Below are positions 38,289 through 46,447 of a DNA stretch of 64,000 nt, piece by piece (positions within the stretch are counted from its first letter, which is position 1; every line of letters begins with the position of its first letter). This DNA comes from Streptomyces sp. NBC_00704 (GTDB lineage: Bacteria > Actinomycetota > Actinomycetes > Streptomycetales > Streptomycetaceae). The DNA lies in the NCBI RefSeq assembly GCF_036226605.1, contig NZ_CP109000.1, positions 4,584,501-4,648,500 of the forward strand. Reading direction: 5' to 3'. Position numbers and translations under genes: made by a program. Below the pieces are notes generated by a model. That model ran no database searches and was not told where the DNA came from. It was given only the letters and a program-made list of their open reading frames with translations.

Positions 38289-39536
38289 ATGACAGATGTG
38301 CTGCGGCGCGGTAGGGCCTCTCTGGCGTTCGGCTTCTTCGCGCAGGGGGCCGCGTTCGCGCTGCTGGTGACCCGGATCCCGGCCGTCCAGGACCGGTACG
38401 GCGTCTCGGACGCGCTGTTGCCCGTCTTCCTCGCGGCGGTGCCGGTGCTGGCCGGGGTGGGGAGCGTGACGACCGAGCAGCTGGTGAAGCGGATACCCGC
38501 CAGTGTGGTGTTGCGCTGGTCCCAGCCGGTGGTGCTGCTGGCCCTGGTGGGGGTCGGGGCGGGGCGGGGGATGGCGGGGCTCGGGGCGGCGCTGGCGGTG
38601 TTCGGGCTGGCGGTGGGTGCGCTGGACGCCTCGATGAACATGCTCGGGGTGAGTCTGCAGCGGGCGTACGGGCGCAGCATCATGCTGGGTTTCCATGCCG
38701 TGTACAGCCTGGGCGGCATCGTGGGGGCCTCGCTGGCGTGGGCGGGGGCGCACTGGCATCTGGCGCTGTGGGTGTCGTATCTGCCGGTGGTGGCGGTGCT
38801 GCTGCCCGCCGCGCTGGTGGGGAGCCGGTGGTACGTCGACGGGGGCTCCGGGGCCGGGGGCGTGGCAGGCGAGAGCGAGGGCGACGGTGCGGGGGAGAAG
38901 GCGGGGGGCGGTGGCTCGGGGGTCGTCTTCCGGATGCTGCTGCCGCTGTGTCTGGTGATGACCTTCGCGTACATCGGGGACTCGACGGTCTCCAACTGGA
39001 GCGCGAAGTATCTGCAGGACGTGCTGGGTGGTTCGGAGCAGCTGGCCACCGTCCCCTACAACGTGTACATGGTGACGACGCTGCTCGGGCGGGCCATCGG
39101 GGACTTCGGGGTGCGGCGGTTCGGCGCGGCGGCCGTGGTGCGGGCGGGGGCGCTGGTGGCGGCGGGCGGGTTCGCGGTGGTGGCGGTCGCTCCGGGGGCG
39201 TGGGTGGGGATGCTGGGCTTCACGTTGGTGGGGCTGGGGCTGTGCGTGCTGGTGCCGCAGACGTTCGCGGCGGCGGGGCGGTTGTTCCCGGGGGCGTCAG
39301 ACGCGGCGATCGCGCGGCTGAACATCTTCAACTACGTCGGGTTCCTCGTCGGTTCGCCGCTGGTGGGGGCGCTGGGCGACGCGTGGAGCTACCGCGGGGC
39401 GATGGCGGTGCCGATGGTGCTGGTGCTGGTGACGCCGGCGTACGCCCGTTCGTTCGCTCCGCGGCCGGACCGATACGGTGACGGGCATGAGCGGCCGCGC
39501 ACAGTTGATGTGGGACGAGGCAGTAACGGGCTATGA
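38289..39536 (+). CDS. MFS transporter
   Basis: A 415-residue, 12-helix MFS protein. VTRIPAVQDRYGVSDALLP, GRSIMLGFHAVYSLGGIVGA and FPGASDAAIARLNIFNYVGFLVGSPLVGALGD are typical of the fucose-permease/YbjJ-like branch. A Gly/Glu-rich loop of about 35 residues separates the two six-helix halves. The ATG at 38289 has TACGCT ending 7 bases upstream. Its 3' end overlaps the acuC start by 50 bases, so the genes are linked. Substrate unknown. Confidence 0.88.
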   Translation: MTDVLRRGRASLAFGFFAQGAAFALLVTRIPAVQDRYGVSDALLPVFLAAVPVLAGVGSVTTEQLVKRIPASVVLRWSQPVVLLALVGVGAGRGMAGLGAALAVFGLAVGALDASMNMLGVSLQRAYGRSIMLGFHAVYSLGGIVGASLAWAGAHWHLALWVSYLPVVAVLLPAALVGSRWYVDGGSGAGGVAGESEGDGAGEKAGGGGSGVVFRMLLPLCLVMTFAYIGDSTVSNWSAKYLQDVLGGSEQLATVPYNVYMVTTLLGRAIGDFGVRRFGAAAVVRAGALVAAGGFAVVAVAPGAWVGMLGFTLVGLGLCVLVPQTFAAAGRLFPGASDAAIARLNIFNYVGFLVGSPLVGALGDAWSYRGAMAVPMVLVLVTPAYARSFAPRPDRYGDGHERPRTVDVGRGSNGL

Positions 39537-40659
39537 CTTCGGGCCCGGGCATCCGATGGATCCGGTCCGACTGGATCTGACCCGGAGGCTCGTGGGGGCC
39601 CTGGGGCTGGACCTGGCGCTGGACGTCGTCGCGGCGAAGCCTGCCGGGGAGTCGACGTTGCGGCTCGTGCACCGGGAGGACTACGTGGACGCCGTGAAGG
39701 CGGCGTCGGCGGATCCCGGGGCGGCGGACCAGGCCTACGGGCTGGGGACGATGGACGATCCGGCGTTCGCGGGGATGCACGAGGTGTCGGCTCTGATCGC
39801 CGGGCTGTCCGTGGGGGCGGCGGAGGCGGTGTGGCGCGGGGACGTGCAGCACGCGGTGAACTTCTCGGGCGGTCTGCACCACGCGATGCCGGGCGGGGCG
39901 TCGGGGTTCTGCGTGTACAACGACGCGTCGCTGGCGATCGCCCGGTTGCTGGAGCTGGGGGCCGAGCGGGTGGCGTACGTGGACGTGGACGTGCATCACG
40001 GGGACGGGGTGCAGGCGGCGTTCTGGGACGATCCGCGGGTGCTGACGATCTCGTTGCACGAGCATCCCCGGACGCTGTTCCCGCAGACGGGCTGGCCGGA
40101 GGAGACCGGCGGGGAGGCGGCGCAGGGGTCGGCGGTGAATCTGGCGCTGCCGGCGGGGACGGGGGACGCGGGGTGGCTGCGGGCGTTCCACGCGGTGGTG
40201 CCGGAGCTGATCGCCGATTTCCGGCCGGACGTGCTGGTGACGCAGCACGGGGCGGACACGCATTTCGAGGATCCGCTCGCCCACCTCGCGGTGTCGCTGG
40301 ACGCGCAGCGGGCCGTCCAGGTGGCCTGCCACGAGCTGGCGCACGATCACGCCGGGGGGAAGTGGGTGGCGCTGGGCGGTGGCGGTTACGCCGTGGTGGA
40401 GGTGGTGCCGCGGTCCTGGGCGCATCTGGTGGCGGTGGCGGCGGGGACGCCGGTCGCGCCGGAGACGGTGATCCCGGAGGGATGGCGGCAGGAGGTCTTC
40501 GCCCGTACGCGGCAGTTGGGCCCCATGCGGATGACCGACGGGCGGTGGCCCGTGGGGTGGGCGGAATGGGAGGCGGGATACGACCCCGCCGACCGGCTGG
40601 ACCAGGCGGTGCTCGCGACCCGGCGGGCGGTGTTCCCCCTGCGCGGTCTGCTGGCGTAG
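39487..40659 (+). CDS. acuC: Acetoin utilisation protein AcuC, class I HDAC-like deacetylase
   Basis: A 390-residue zinc hydrolase of the histone deacetylase superfamily. GGLHHAMPGGASGFCVYNDAS holds the charge-relay histidines, DVDVHHGDGVQAAFW the zinc Asp and His, and QHGADTHFEDPL the last zinc Asp region. In other bacteria AcuC deacetylates acetyl-CoA synthetase, turning acetate activation back on. ATG at 39487; a GTG three codons earlier is possible. It overlaps the MFS gene by 50 bases, in a different frame. Confidence 0.9.
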   Translation: MSGRAQLMWDEAVTGYDFGPGHPMDPVRLDLTRRLVGALGLDLALDVVAAKPAGESTLRLVHREDYVDAVKAASADPGAADQAYGLGTMDDPAFAGMHEVSALIAGLSVGAAEAVWRGDVQHAVNFSGGLHHAMPGGASGFCVYNDASLAIARLLELGAERVAYVDVDVHHGDGVQAAFWDDPRVLTISLHEHPRTLFPQTGWPEETGGEAAQGSAVNLALPAGTGDAGWLRAFHAVVPELIADFRPDVLVTQHGADTHFEDPLAHLAVSLDAQRAVQVACHELAHDHAGGKWVALGGGGYAVVEVVPRSWAHLVAVAAGTPVAPETVIPEGWRQEVFARTRQLGPMRMTDGRWPVGWAEWEAGYDPADRLDQAVLATRRAVFPLRGLLA

Positions 40660-40661
40660 GC

Positions 40662-40717
40662 GCGAGCGCCGGCGCGGGGCAAGCACCGGTGCGGGGCGAG
40701 CGCCGGTCCAGGGCGAG
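40662..40717. repeat. 17-bp tandem repeat with paired palindrome changes
   Basis: Three units of 17 bp plus a partial start at 40662, 40679 and 40696. The first contains the palindrome GCGCCGGCGC, the second GCACCGGTGC (two substitutions that keep the symmetry), and the third the broken GCGCCGGTCC. It lies right after the acuC stop. Confidence 0.7.
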
Positions 40718-40864
40718 TGGGGCGGAGGGGGCGGCGCGGTCGAGGAGGCCCGGCGGGGTCGGTGGGGGTCGGGCGGGTCTGGGTGCCCGGTGGGGCCGTA
40801 GGGGCGGGTGAGGGCGAAGGAGTGTGCGGGGGCGGCGGGCCGGGGTGCTTAGGCCGACCGTGCG

Positions 40865-41734
40865 GTGTCGGCCCCGTTTCCGCCCCGGGCCCGCTGTGCG
40901 TCCGTCAGCATCGCTTGCGTGTCGAGTACCGCGGCCCTTCGGGCGCATCTGCTTGCTGCGGGGCTGGCCGGGGTGGTGGCGACCTCCCGGGAGGAGAGCC
41001 TGCGCAGCTACCGGCTCTTCGCCGCACGGGATCCGCGGGTGCTGATCGGGCTGGATCCCGAACGGCCGTGGGGGCAGCGGGAGCTGCTGGCGTTGATGGC
41101 GGACAAGTGTGGGGTTTCGGCCGATCCGGGGTGCGTCTCGGGGCATGATGTGATCGATCCCGAACGGACGCTGGCCGCACTGGACGCTTTCGCGGACCGG
41201 CTCGCCTCGGTCGCCGAGCGTGGCGGCCGGGTGCTCCTCGGGACCGGGCATCCGCACCGGCTGCTGGGCTTCTACGCCGAGCTCGCGGACGCTCTGTCGA
41301 CGGCGGGATGTGATGTCCTCAGCCCGGCGCAGGGTCACTGTGTCGACATAACGACCCGGTTCGGTCTACGCACCCACCGTCTGGCGTACGTCCGGGGCGT
41401 CGCCGTCGTCCGGGAGGCCGGCGCTGAACGCGCCGGTTGTGCGACCGGTGTGCACAGCCATTCCCCGCTGCCGGTTCGGGCGGCGCTCGCGGTGGCCGCG
41501 GAGGACGGCGGGCGGCTCCCCGAGTTGGTGATCGGTGACCACGGGTGGGTCTGCGGGGCAGGTCAGCTGGGGTTCGAGGCGATCGGGCTGGCGGACTCCG
41601 ACGACCCCGCGCCGTTCGTCGGGGAGGCCGAGGGGACCGTCTCCGTGGTCGTTCCACTTGACGACGCCGTGCGCTCCGCTCACTACGAGCCGCTGACCCG
41701 CTACGTACTCAATCGCGCGTGTCTGTCCGAGTAG
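40865..41734 (+). CDS. Conserved protein, phosphatase-like
   Basis: A 289-residue soluble protein with conserved-looking blocks RYSRLF-like SYRLFAARDPRVLIGLD, LLGTGHPHRLLGFYAELADAL, VHSHSPLPVRAAL and LVIGDHGWVCGAGQLGFEAIGLADSDDPA. The His/Asp-rich blocks suggest a metal hydrolase, and streptomycete relatives are commonly labelled phosphatases, but I recognise no defining motif. The GTG at 40865 has TAGGCC ending 8 bases upstream; a second in-frame GTG at 40919 is an alternative. It precedes a small DNA-binding gene by 134 bases. Confidence 0.75.
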   Translation: MSAPFPPRARCASVSIACVSSTAALRAHLLAAGLAGVVATSREESLRSYRLFAARDPRVLIGLDPERPWGQRELLALMADKCGVSADPGCVSGHDVIDPERTLAALDAFADRLASVAERGGRVLLGTGHPHRLLGFYAELADALSTAGCDVLSPAQGHCVDITTRFGLRTHRLAYVRGVAVVREAGAERAGCATGVHSHSPLPVRAALAVAAEDGGRLPELVIGDHGWVCGAGQLGFEAIGLADSDDPAPFVGEAEGTVSVVVPLDDAVRSAHYEPLTRYVLNRACLSE

Positions 41735-41868
41735 GCCGCTGATGCGTGCACCTCTTCCCCACTCGCATCACCCGCCCCTACATTGGGGAGTGAGCACGCA
41801 GCGACGAAGAGTCACCGGAAGGGGAAGCCGGTGGCCGTCGAGTCGAGTGCGGAAGGTTCAGGTGTGTC

Positions 41869-42081
41869 ATGGCTGCAGCTGGCGAGAGGCCTCTGAACGA
41901 GGTTCAGTTCCTTACCGTGGCGGAAGTCGCCTCGGTGATGCGAGTGTCGAAGATGACCGTGTACCGGCTGGTGCACAGCGGTCATCTGCCCGCGATCCGG
42001 GTGGGGCGGTCCTTCCGCGTCCCCGAGCAAGCGGTTCACGAGTACCTCCGCGAGAGCTATGTGGGGGTGCAGACCGCCTGA
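41869..42081 (+). CDS. Excisionase-type MerR-like DNA-binding protein
   Basis: A 70-residue single-domain protein of the HTH_17/excisionase class: FLTVAEVASVMRVSKMTVYRLVHSGHLPAIRVGRSFRVPEQAVHEYL covers nearly the whole chain. It is similar in fold to BldC but clearly a different protein. ATG at 41869 with AAGGTTCAGG upstream. A strong terminator follows. This gene is conserved next to the bS22 gene in Streptomyces and is probably a chromosomal regulator, not a phage remnant. Confidence 0.9.
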   Translation: MAAAGERPLNEVQFLTVAEVASVMRVSKMTVYRLVHSGHLPAIRVGRSFRVPEQAVHEYLRESYVGVQTA

Positions 42082-42116
42082 CGGCCAGGCCTGTCCGCAG
42101 GGCAGGCGGCAGGGCG

Positions 42117-42151
42117 GAGGGGTCCGGCCGCAGGGCCGTCCCGGACCCCTC
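42117..42151 (+). terminator. Terminator after excisionase-type gene
   Basis: GAGGGGTCCGG and CCGGACCCCTC form a perfect 11-bp stem with a 13-base loop, 36 bases past the stop codon. Confidence 0.85.
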
Positions 42152-42260
42152 CCCTCCCTCGATTACGACCTCAGCGCTCGGGCGGGTAGGCTAGCCCCTC
42201 GTAGGTCGTATGGGCCCATGGCGCCCAGCACCGAGTGATGAGAAGTGAGCGAGGGTAGTC

Positions 42261-42359
42261 GTGGGCTCTGTTATCAAGAAGCGGCGCAAGCGGATGGCCA
42301 AGAAGAAGCACCGCAAGCTGCTCAAGCGCACGCGCGTCCAGCGTCGCAACAAGAAGTAA
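42261..42359 (+). CDS. Small ribosomal protein bS22 (AURKAIP1/COX24 domain)
   Basis: A 32-residue, extremely basic protein beginning MGSVIKKRRKRMAKKKHRKL and ending KRTRVQRRNKK. It matches the actinobacterial bS22 protein found in the mycobacterial 30S subunit near the decoding centre, a relative of mitochondrial AURKAIP1/mS38. The GTG at 42261 has GAGGG 6 bases upstream. It is too short for usual gene finders. A very strong terminator follows. Confidence 0.93.
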   Translation: MGSVIKKRRKRMAKKKHRKLLKRTRVQRRNKK

Positions 42360-42402
42360 GCGAACGTACTTACTTCCTCGCGACGCGAGCCGCGTAGGCG
42401 TC

Positions 42403-42440
42403 GTGTGGCCCCCCACCGTGTTATCGGTGGGGGGCCACAC
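42403..42440 (+). terminator. Strong terminator after bS22 gene
   Basis: GTGTGGCCCCCCACC pairs perfectly over 15 bp with GGTGGGGGGCCACAC around an 8-base loop, 44 bases after the stop. Confidence 0.93.
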
Positions 42441-42645
42441 GCATGTCCGGGCCGTGTGCGCTCGGCTGGACGCCGTGCGCATGCGGGGACGGGCGCGGTG
42501 GCCGGTCCGGTCGTGCGACCGGCGGTTTCCGGCACGTCGGCGTCGGCCGGTCACCACAGCGCGATATCGACCCGCTAAGTTGGCCCGCAGACGGGAACGC
42601 GGCAGGGTAGCCAGGCGGTTCCCGGACGGAAGGAAGGCGCTGATC

Positions 42646-43725
42646 TTGGGAAAGGTCGTGCTCGTTACCGGAGTGGCCCGTCAGCTCGGGGGCCGGTTCG
42701 TACGGCGGATCCTGCGGGATCCACAGGTCGACCGGGTCGTCGCGGTGGACGCCGTGCCGCCCGAGCACCATCTCGGCGGCGCCGACTTCATCCAGACCGA
42801 CATCCGCCAGCCGACTATCGCGCGGGTGCTCGCCGAGACCGGCGCGGACACGGTCGTCCATCTCGACGTGACGGGCACCGCGTTGGGCGGCGGCAGCCGG
42901 ACCACGGTCAAGGAGACCAACGTCATCGGCACCATGCAGCTGCTCGGCGCCTGCCAGAAGTCGCCGAACGTGAAGCGGCTGGTCGTCAAGTCCAGCACCA
43001 ACGTCTACGGGTCCGCGCCGCGCGATCCGGCCGTGTTCACCGAGACCACCTCCGCCAAGTCGCTGCCCAGCGGGGGCTTCGCCAAGGACGCCGTCGAGGT
43101 CGAGGGGTATGTGCGCGGCTTCGCCCGGCGGCGGCCGGACGTCGCCGTGTGCGTGCTGCGGTTCGCCAACATCCTCGGGCCGACCGCCGAGACGCCGCTC
43201 GCCGCGTACTTCGCGCTGCCCGTGCTGCCCACGGTGTTCGGCTACGACCCCCGGTTGCAGTTCGTGCACGAGGACGACGTGATCGAGGTGCTGCGGATCG
43301 GCTCGCACGAGCCGGAGCGGGGCACGCTCAACAGCGGCACCTTCAACATCGCCGGGGACGGCGTGCTGTTGCTGTCGCAGTGCTCGCGGCGGCTCGGGCG
43401 GCCCACCGTGCCGCTGCCGCTGCCGGCCGTCACCTGGGCGGGCTCCCTGGTGCGTACGCTGGGCATGACGGACTTCTCGCCCGAGCAGATCCGGCTGCTC
43501 ACCCACGGCCGGGTGGTGTCGACCGTGCAGATGCGCGAGACGCTGGGGTTCCGGCCCCGCTACACCACGGCCGGGACGTTCGAGGACTTCGCGCGCAGCC
43601 AGGGGCCGGGGCTGCTGCCTCCCGAGGCCGTCGCCGGGGCCGTCGACCGGATCGCCGCGCTGCCGCTGCCGGGCCGCGATCCGGCCGCCGTCCCGGTCCA
43701 CCCCCCGACGCCGAGCGCCAACTGA
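42646..43725 (+). CDS. NAD(P)-dependent epimerase/dehydratase family protein (extended SDR)
   Basis: A 359-residue Rossmann protein. The nucleotide motif is VVLVTGVARQLGGRFVRRIL at the N-terminus; VVAVDAVPPEHHLGGADFIQTDIRQ, VVHLDVTGT, ETNVIGTMQLLGAC, VVKSSTNVYGSAP and VLRFANILGPTAETPL follow the extended SDR pattern. The catalytic YxxxK is not seen: the aligned segment reads PSGGFAKDAVEVEGYV, with Gly where Tyr is expected. The TTG at 42646 is chosen because GGAAGGAAGG lies upstream and MGKVVLVTG fits the fold; no ATG fits. It is 14 bases from the acyltransferase gene, so the two form an operon. Confidence 0.87.
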   Translation: MGKVVLVTGVARQLGGRFVRRILRDPQVDRVVAVDAVPPEHHLGGADFIQTDIRQPTIARVLAETGADTVVHLDVTGTALGGGSRTTVKETNVIGTMQLLGACQKSPNVKRLVVKSSTNVYGSAPRDPAVFTETTSAKSLPSGGFAKDAVEVEGYVRGFARRRPDVAVCVLRFANILGPTAETPLAAYFALPVLPTVFGYDPRLQFVHEDDVIEVLRIGSHEPERGTLNSGTFNIAGDGVLLLSQCSRRLGRPTVPLPLPAVTWAGSLVRTLGMTDFSPEQIRLLTHGRVVSTVQMRETLGFRPRYTTAGTFEDFARSQGPGLLPPEAVAGAVDRIAALPLPGRDPAAVPVHPPTPSAN

Positions 43726-43739
43726 GGAGCGCAGCAACG

Positions 43740-44813
43740 ATGGCGGACGCCAAGGTCATTCCGTTCGACGACGACCGGTCCCGCGGGAGCGCGGCGACGC
43801 GGCCGCCCCGGCGCCGGGGCGGGGGCGGCCGGCGCAGGAACGGCGAGGCCGCGCCGGTCCGGGAGATCGGCGAGGCCGGAGAGGTCCAGCCCCTGCCCAC
43901 CAGGGCGGCCGGGCTGGATGATGTTCCTGTGACGGGTGAGGAACAGGGGCCGGAACGCGAGGACGGGGGCGCCGGCGGCCTGGAACGGCGGATCGCGGGC
44001 GGCCTGTCGTTCCTGCGCCGGCGCCTCACGGGCGACTACGAGGTCGACGACTTCGGCTACGACGAGGAGCTGACCGACCAGGTCCTGATGTCGCTCCTGC
44101 GGCCGGTGTACGAGAAGTACTTCCGGGTCGAGGTGAAGGGCGTCGAGAACATCCCGGCCGAGGGAGGGGCGCTGATCGTCGCCAACCACTCCGGGACGGT
44201 GCCGCTGGACGGGCTGATGATGCAGGTCGCCGTCCACGACCACCACCCGGCGGGGCGGCATCTGCGGCTGCTCGCCGCCGACCTGGTGTTCGTGCTGCCG
44301 GTGGTCAACGAGCTGGCCCGCAAGCTCGGTCACACGCTCGCCTGCGCCGAGGACGCGGAACGGCTGCTGGGCCAGGGCGACCTGGTCGGGGTGATGCCGG
44401 AGGGCTTCAAGGGCATCGGGAAGCCGTTCGGCGAGCGGTACAAGCTACAGCGGTTCGGCCGGGGCGGCTTCGTCTCGACTGCGCTGCGCCAGGGCGCGCC
44501 GATCATCCCCTGCTCGATCGTGGGGGCCGAGGAGATCTACCCGATGATCGGCAATGCCAAGACGCTGGCGCGGGTGCTGGGTTTCCCGTACTTCCCGCTG
44601 ACGCCGACGTTCCCGTGGCTGGGCCCGCTGGGCGCGATCCCGCTGCCGACGAAGTGGACGATCCAGTTCGGCGAGCCGATCCGCACGGACGGCTTCCCGC
44701 CGGAGGCGGCCGAGGACCCGATGCTGATGTTCAACCTGACGGACCAGGTCAGGGAGCAGATCCAGCACACGCTCTACAAGTTGCTGGTGCAGCGGCGGTC
44801 GGTGTTCTTCTGA
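43740..44813 (+). CDS. Lysophospholipid acyltransferase family protein (PlsC-like)
   Basis: A 357-residue protein with a disordered, charged N-terminal 100 residues and then a PlsC/LPLAT domain: ALIVANHSGTVPLDGLMM (catalytic His, with a longer spacing to Asp than the HX4D of PlsC), GVMPEGFKGIGKPFGERYKL, and APIIPCSIVGAEEIYP. It probably transfers acyl chains in phospholipid synthesis at the membrane. The ATG at 43740 follows GAGGAG. It is coupled to the SDR gene upstream, which hints at a joint lipid-related role. Confidence 0.88.
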   Translation: MADAKVIPFDDDRSRGSAATRPPRRRGGGGRRRNGEAAPVREIGEAGEVQPLPTRAAGLDDVPVTGEEQGPEREDGGAGGLERRIAGGLSFLRRRLTGDYEVDDFGYDEELTDQVLMSLLRPVYEKYFRVEVKGVENIPAEGGALIVANHSGTVPLDGLMMQVAVHDHHPAGRHLRLLAADLVFVLPVVNELARKLGHTLACAEDAERLLGQGDLVGVMPEGFKGIGKPFGERYKLQRFGRGGFVSTALRQGAPIIPCSIVGAEEIYPMIGNAKTLARVLGFPYFPLTPTFPWLGPLGAIPLPTKWTIQFGEPIRTDGFPPEAAEDPMLMFNLTDQVREQIQHTLYKLLVQRRSVFF

Positions 44814-44876
44814 GCCTGGCCGGTGGGCCGGTGGGCCGGTGGGCCGGCGGGCGGTGTCCGGCGCGGCCGGCCGAAG

Positions 44877-44946
44877 CCCGCACAGCGGTGGGGCGCCCCT
44901 TCCCGGAGGAATTCCCGGAAGAAGGGGCGCCCCACCGCTGTGCGGG
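44877..44946. terminator. Bidirectional terminator, 26-bp arms
   Basis: Two perfect 26-bp arms, CCCGCACAGCGGTGGGGCGC plus CCCTTC and its complement, flank an 18-base loop. It lies between the convergent acyltransferase and rsbN genes and is the longest perfect inverted repeat in the window. Confidence 0.9.
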
Positions 44947-44962
44947 TCGCCGGAAGGCTTCG

Positions 44963-46201
44963 TCAGTCCGCGTCCTCGCTGTCGATGCCCAGGCCCGGGA
45001 GCAGGCCGGGCAGGAGGGGCGGGAGGGTGACGTCCGGCCGGGTGCCGGGGGTGTTGTCCGGGGCGGTGCTGCCGCCGTTGTCCTTCGGGGGGTCGAGCAG
45101 GCCGCCGGTGTCGCCGCCGAGCAGGCCCCCGTCGTCCCTGGCGGCGCCGGAGGAGGACGTGCCGGGGGCGCCGGGGGTGGTGCCGCCGGTGTCGGCCGAC
45201 TCCTTGCCGGGGCGGGCGCCGGGGCTGGTCGAGCGGCCGCTCTCGGAGGAGCCGCTGGACGCCGGGCCGGTGCCGTGGCGGGCGCCGCCGCCGGGGGCGG
45301 GCGGTTTCGGCAGCAGGGACTGAAGCGGCGCGACCTCTTCGTCCATGGCCTCGAAGACCGAGGAGACCTGCTGGCTGACGTCCCCGAGCTGGACCGGCAG
45401 GCGGTCCCGCAGGGCGCCCCAGGCCTCGCGGTGCGAGCGGGTGAACGCGTCGAGGGCCTGGATGGGGCCCAGGGAGTGCGGGTCGCGTTCGTACGCCTCG
45501 TGGAGGAGGCGGTGGCCTTCCGTGGCGTCGTGCTGGACGCCGTTCAGGGCGCGGCGGATCTCGCCGAGGGACTCGTGGTCGAGGTCGCCGCTGCGGCCCC
45601 GTTCCATGAGCCGGCGGGCTTCGCTGAGCCGGGTGGAGGCCTGGTCGAGGTAGGTGCGACCGCGTTCGTCGTCGCCGTCGGCCAGGTAGTTGAGTTTGAA
45701 GTCCTCGATGCCGCGCTTCAGTCCGTAGAGCCCGTCGCCGGGGAGGGCGTCGGAGCTGGCCGCGGCGACGCCGCCGAAGGCCCCCGCCGCGACGCCGACG
45801 CTGAGGCCGCCCGCCGTGAGGCCCTTCGCCAGGCGGGAACGCGGTCGCAGTTTGCCCAGGGGACCGGCCCGGTGTGTGCCCTTCGCCCGGTGGGAGCGTT
45901 GCTCCGGCACCGAGGGTTCCGCCGCTTCGCCTCCCACGGTGCCCGCCTTCAGCATGGCCTCCATGGCGGCGACCAACTGGGCGCGCTGGACGACCTTGAC
46001 CTCGGGGTCCATCTCCGGCTTGGGCAGCTCGGCGAGACTCGTGGCGAGGGCCAGGACGCGGCCCTGCTCGGTCTGGTCCGCAGCGGCCGGCGCCGGCGGT
46101 GATCCTTCGGTCTGCTCGGCCGCCGTGCCCTGGTCGGACTGCTCCTCCAGGGCCTGGGCGAAGGCGTTCGCCCGCCGGTGTGCCGATACGTTCGCGATCA
46201 C
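44963..46201 (-). CDS. rsbN: Anti-sigma factor RsbN of BldN
   Basis: A 412-residue single-pass membrane protein. The cytoplasmic part (1-125, starting MIANVSAHRRANAFAQALEE) should bind the sigma factor, and the membrane helix is at about 126-149 (KGLTAGGLSVGVAAGAFGGV). The external part begins with a DUF5667-type helical domain (DALPGDGLYGLKRGIEDFKL) and ends in a Pro/Gly/Ser-rich tail. RsbN holds BldN inactive in S. venezuelae. The GTG at 46201 follows AGGAGG at 8 bases; a GTG at 46210 would lie too close. It lies downstream of bldN on the same strand with its own promoter candidate. Confidence 0.93.
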   Translation of the reverse strand: MIANVSAHRRANAFAQALEEQSDQGTAAEQTEGSPPAPAAADQTEQGRVLALATSLAELPKPEMDPEVKVVQRAQLVAAMEAMLKAGTVGGEAAEPSVPEQRSHRAKGTHRAGPLGKLRPRSRLAKGLTAGGLSVGVAAGAFGGVAAASSDALPGDGLYGLKRGIEDFKLNYLADGDDERGRTYLDQASTRLSEARRLMERGRSGDLDHESLGEIRRALNGVQHDATEGHRLLHEAYERDPHSLGPIQALDAFTRSHREAWGALRDRLPVQLGDVSQQVSSVFEAMDEEVAPLQSLLPKPPAPGGGARHGTGPASSGSSESGRSTSPGARPGKESADTGGTTPGAPGTSSSGAARDDGGLLGGDTGGLLDPPKDNGGSTAPDNTPGTRPDVTLPPLLPGLLPGLGIDSEDAD

Positions 46202-46331
46202 AGGCGGCACCTCCTCTCGTCATGACGGTCGACTCCCCGGGGGTTCTGAGGGTTGCACGCCCTCGGCCGGTTCCACACGATCGGGTGATCGGGGTCGGCC
46301 AGGACGTGACCACAGGGAGCCTGTATCCCGC

Positions 46332-46360
46332 ACAACGACTGGCGCGGCACTTGGGTTACG
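46332..46360 (-). promoter_or_regulatory. Candidate BldN-dependent rsbN promoter
   Basis: On the minus strand CGTAAC (46360-46355) is followed by CGTTGT (46337-46332) with a 17-base spacer. This is close to the BldN consensus CGTAAC-N16-CGTTGA as I recall it. It lies about 130 bases before rsbN and would give the feedback loop reported for this pair. Confidence 0.65.
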
Positions 46361-46392
46361 GACGGCGGATGATCGGATCGGGAAGTCAACGG

Positions 46393-46407
46393 ACTTTCAC
46401 TGAAAGT
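46393..46407. promoter_or_regulatory. 15-bp palindrome between bldN and rsbN
   Basis: ACTTTCACTGAAAGT has perfect 7-bp arms around a single C. It lies 30 bases upstream of the rsbN -35 candidate and 40 bases past the bldN stop. It could be an operator; it is not a terminator by strength. Confidence 0.45.
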
Positions 46408-46447
46408 GAGTTGGGGATGGCCGACGGTGGCCTGCCGACGGGTCGGG

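Noticed and set aside
41869..42081. Prophage or integrative element marked by an excisionase-like gene
   Set aside because: No integrase, att repeat or tRNA target is nearby, and the gene sits beside a ribosomal protein gene in housekeeping context.
44819..44852. GGCCGGTG short repeat before the long terminator
   Set aside because: Simple slippage-type repeat without symmetry or coding sense; not reported separately.
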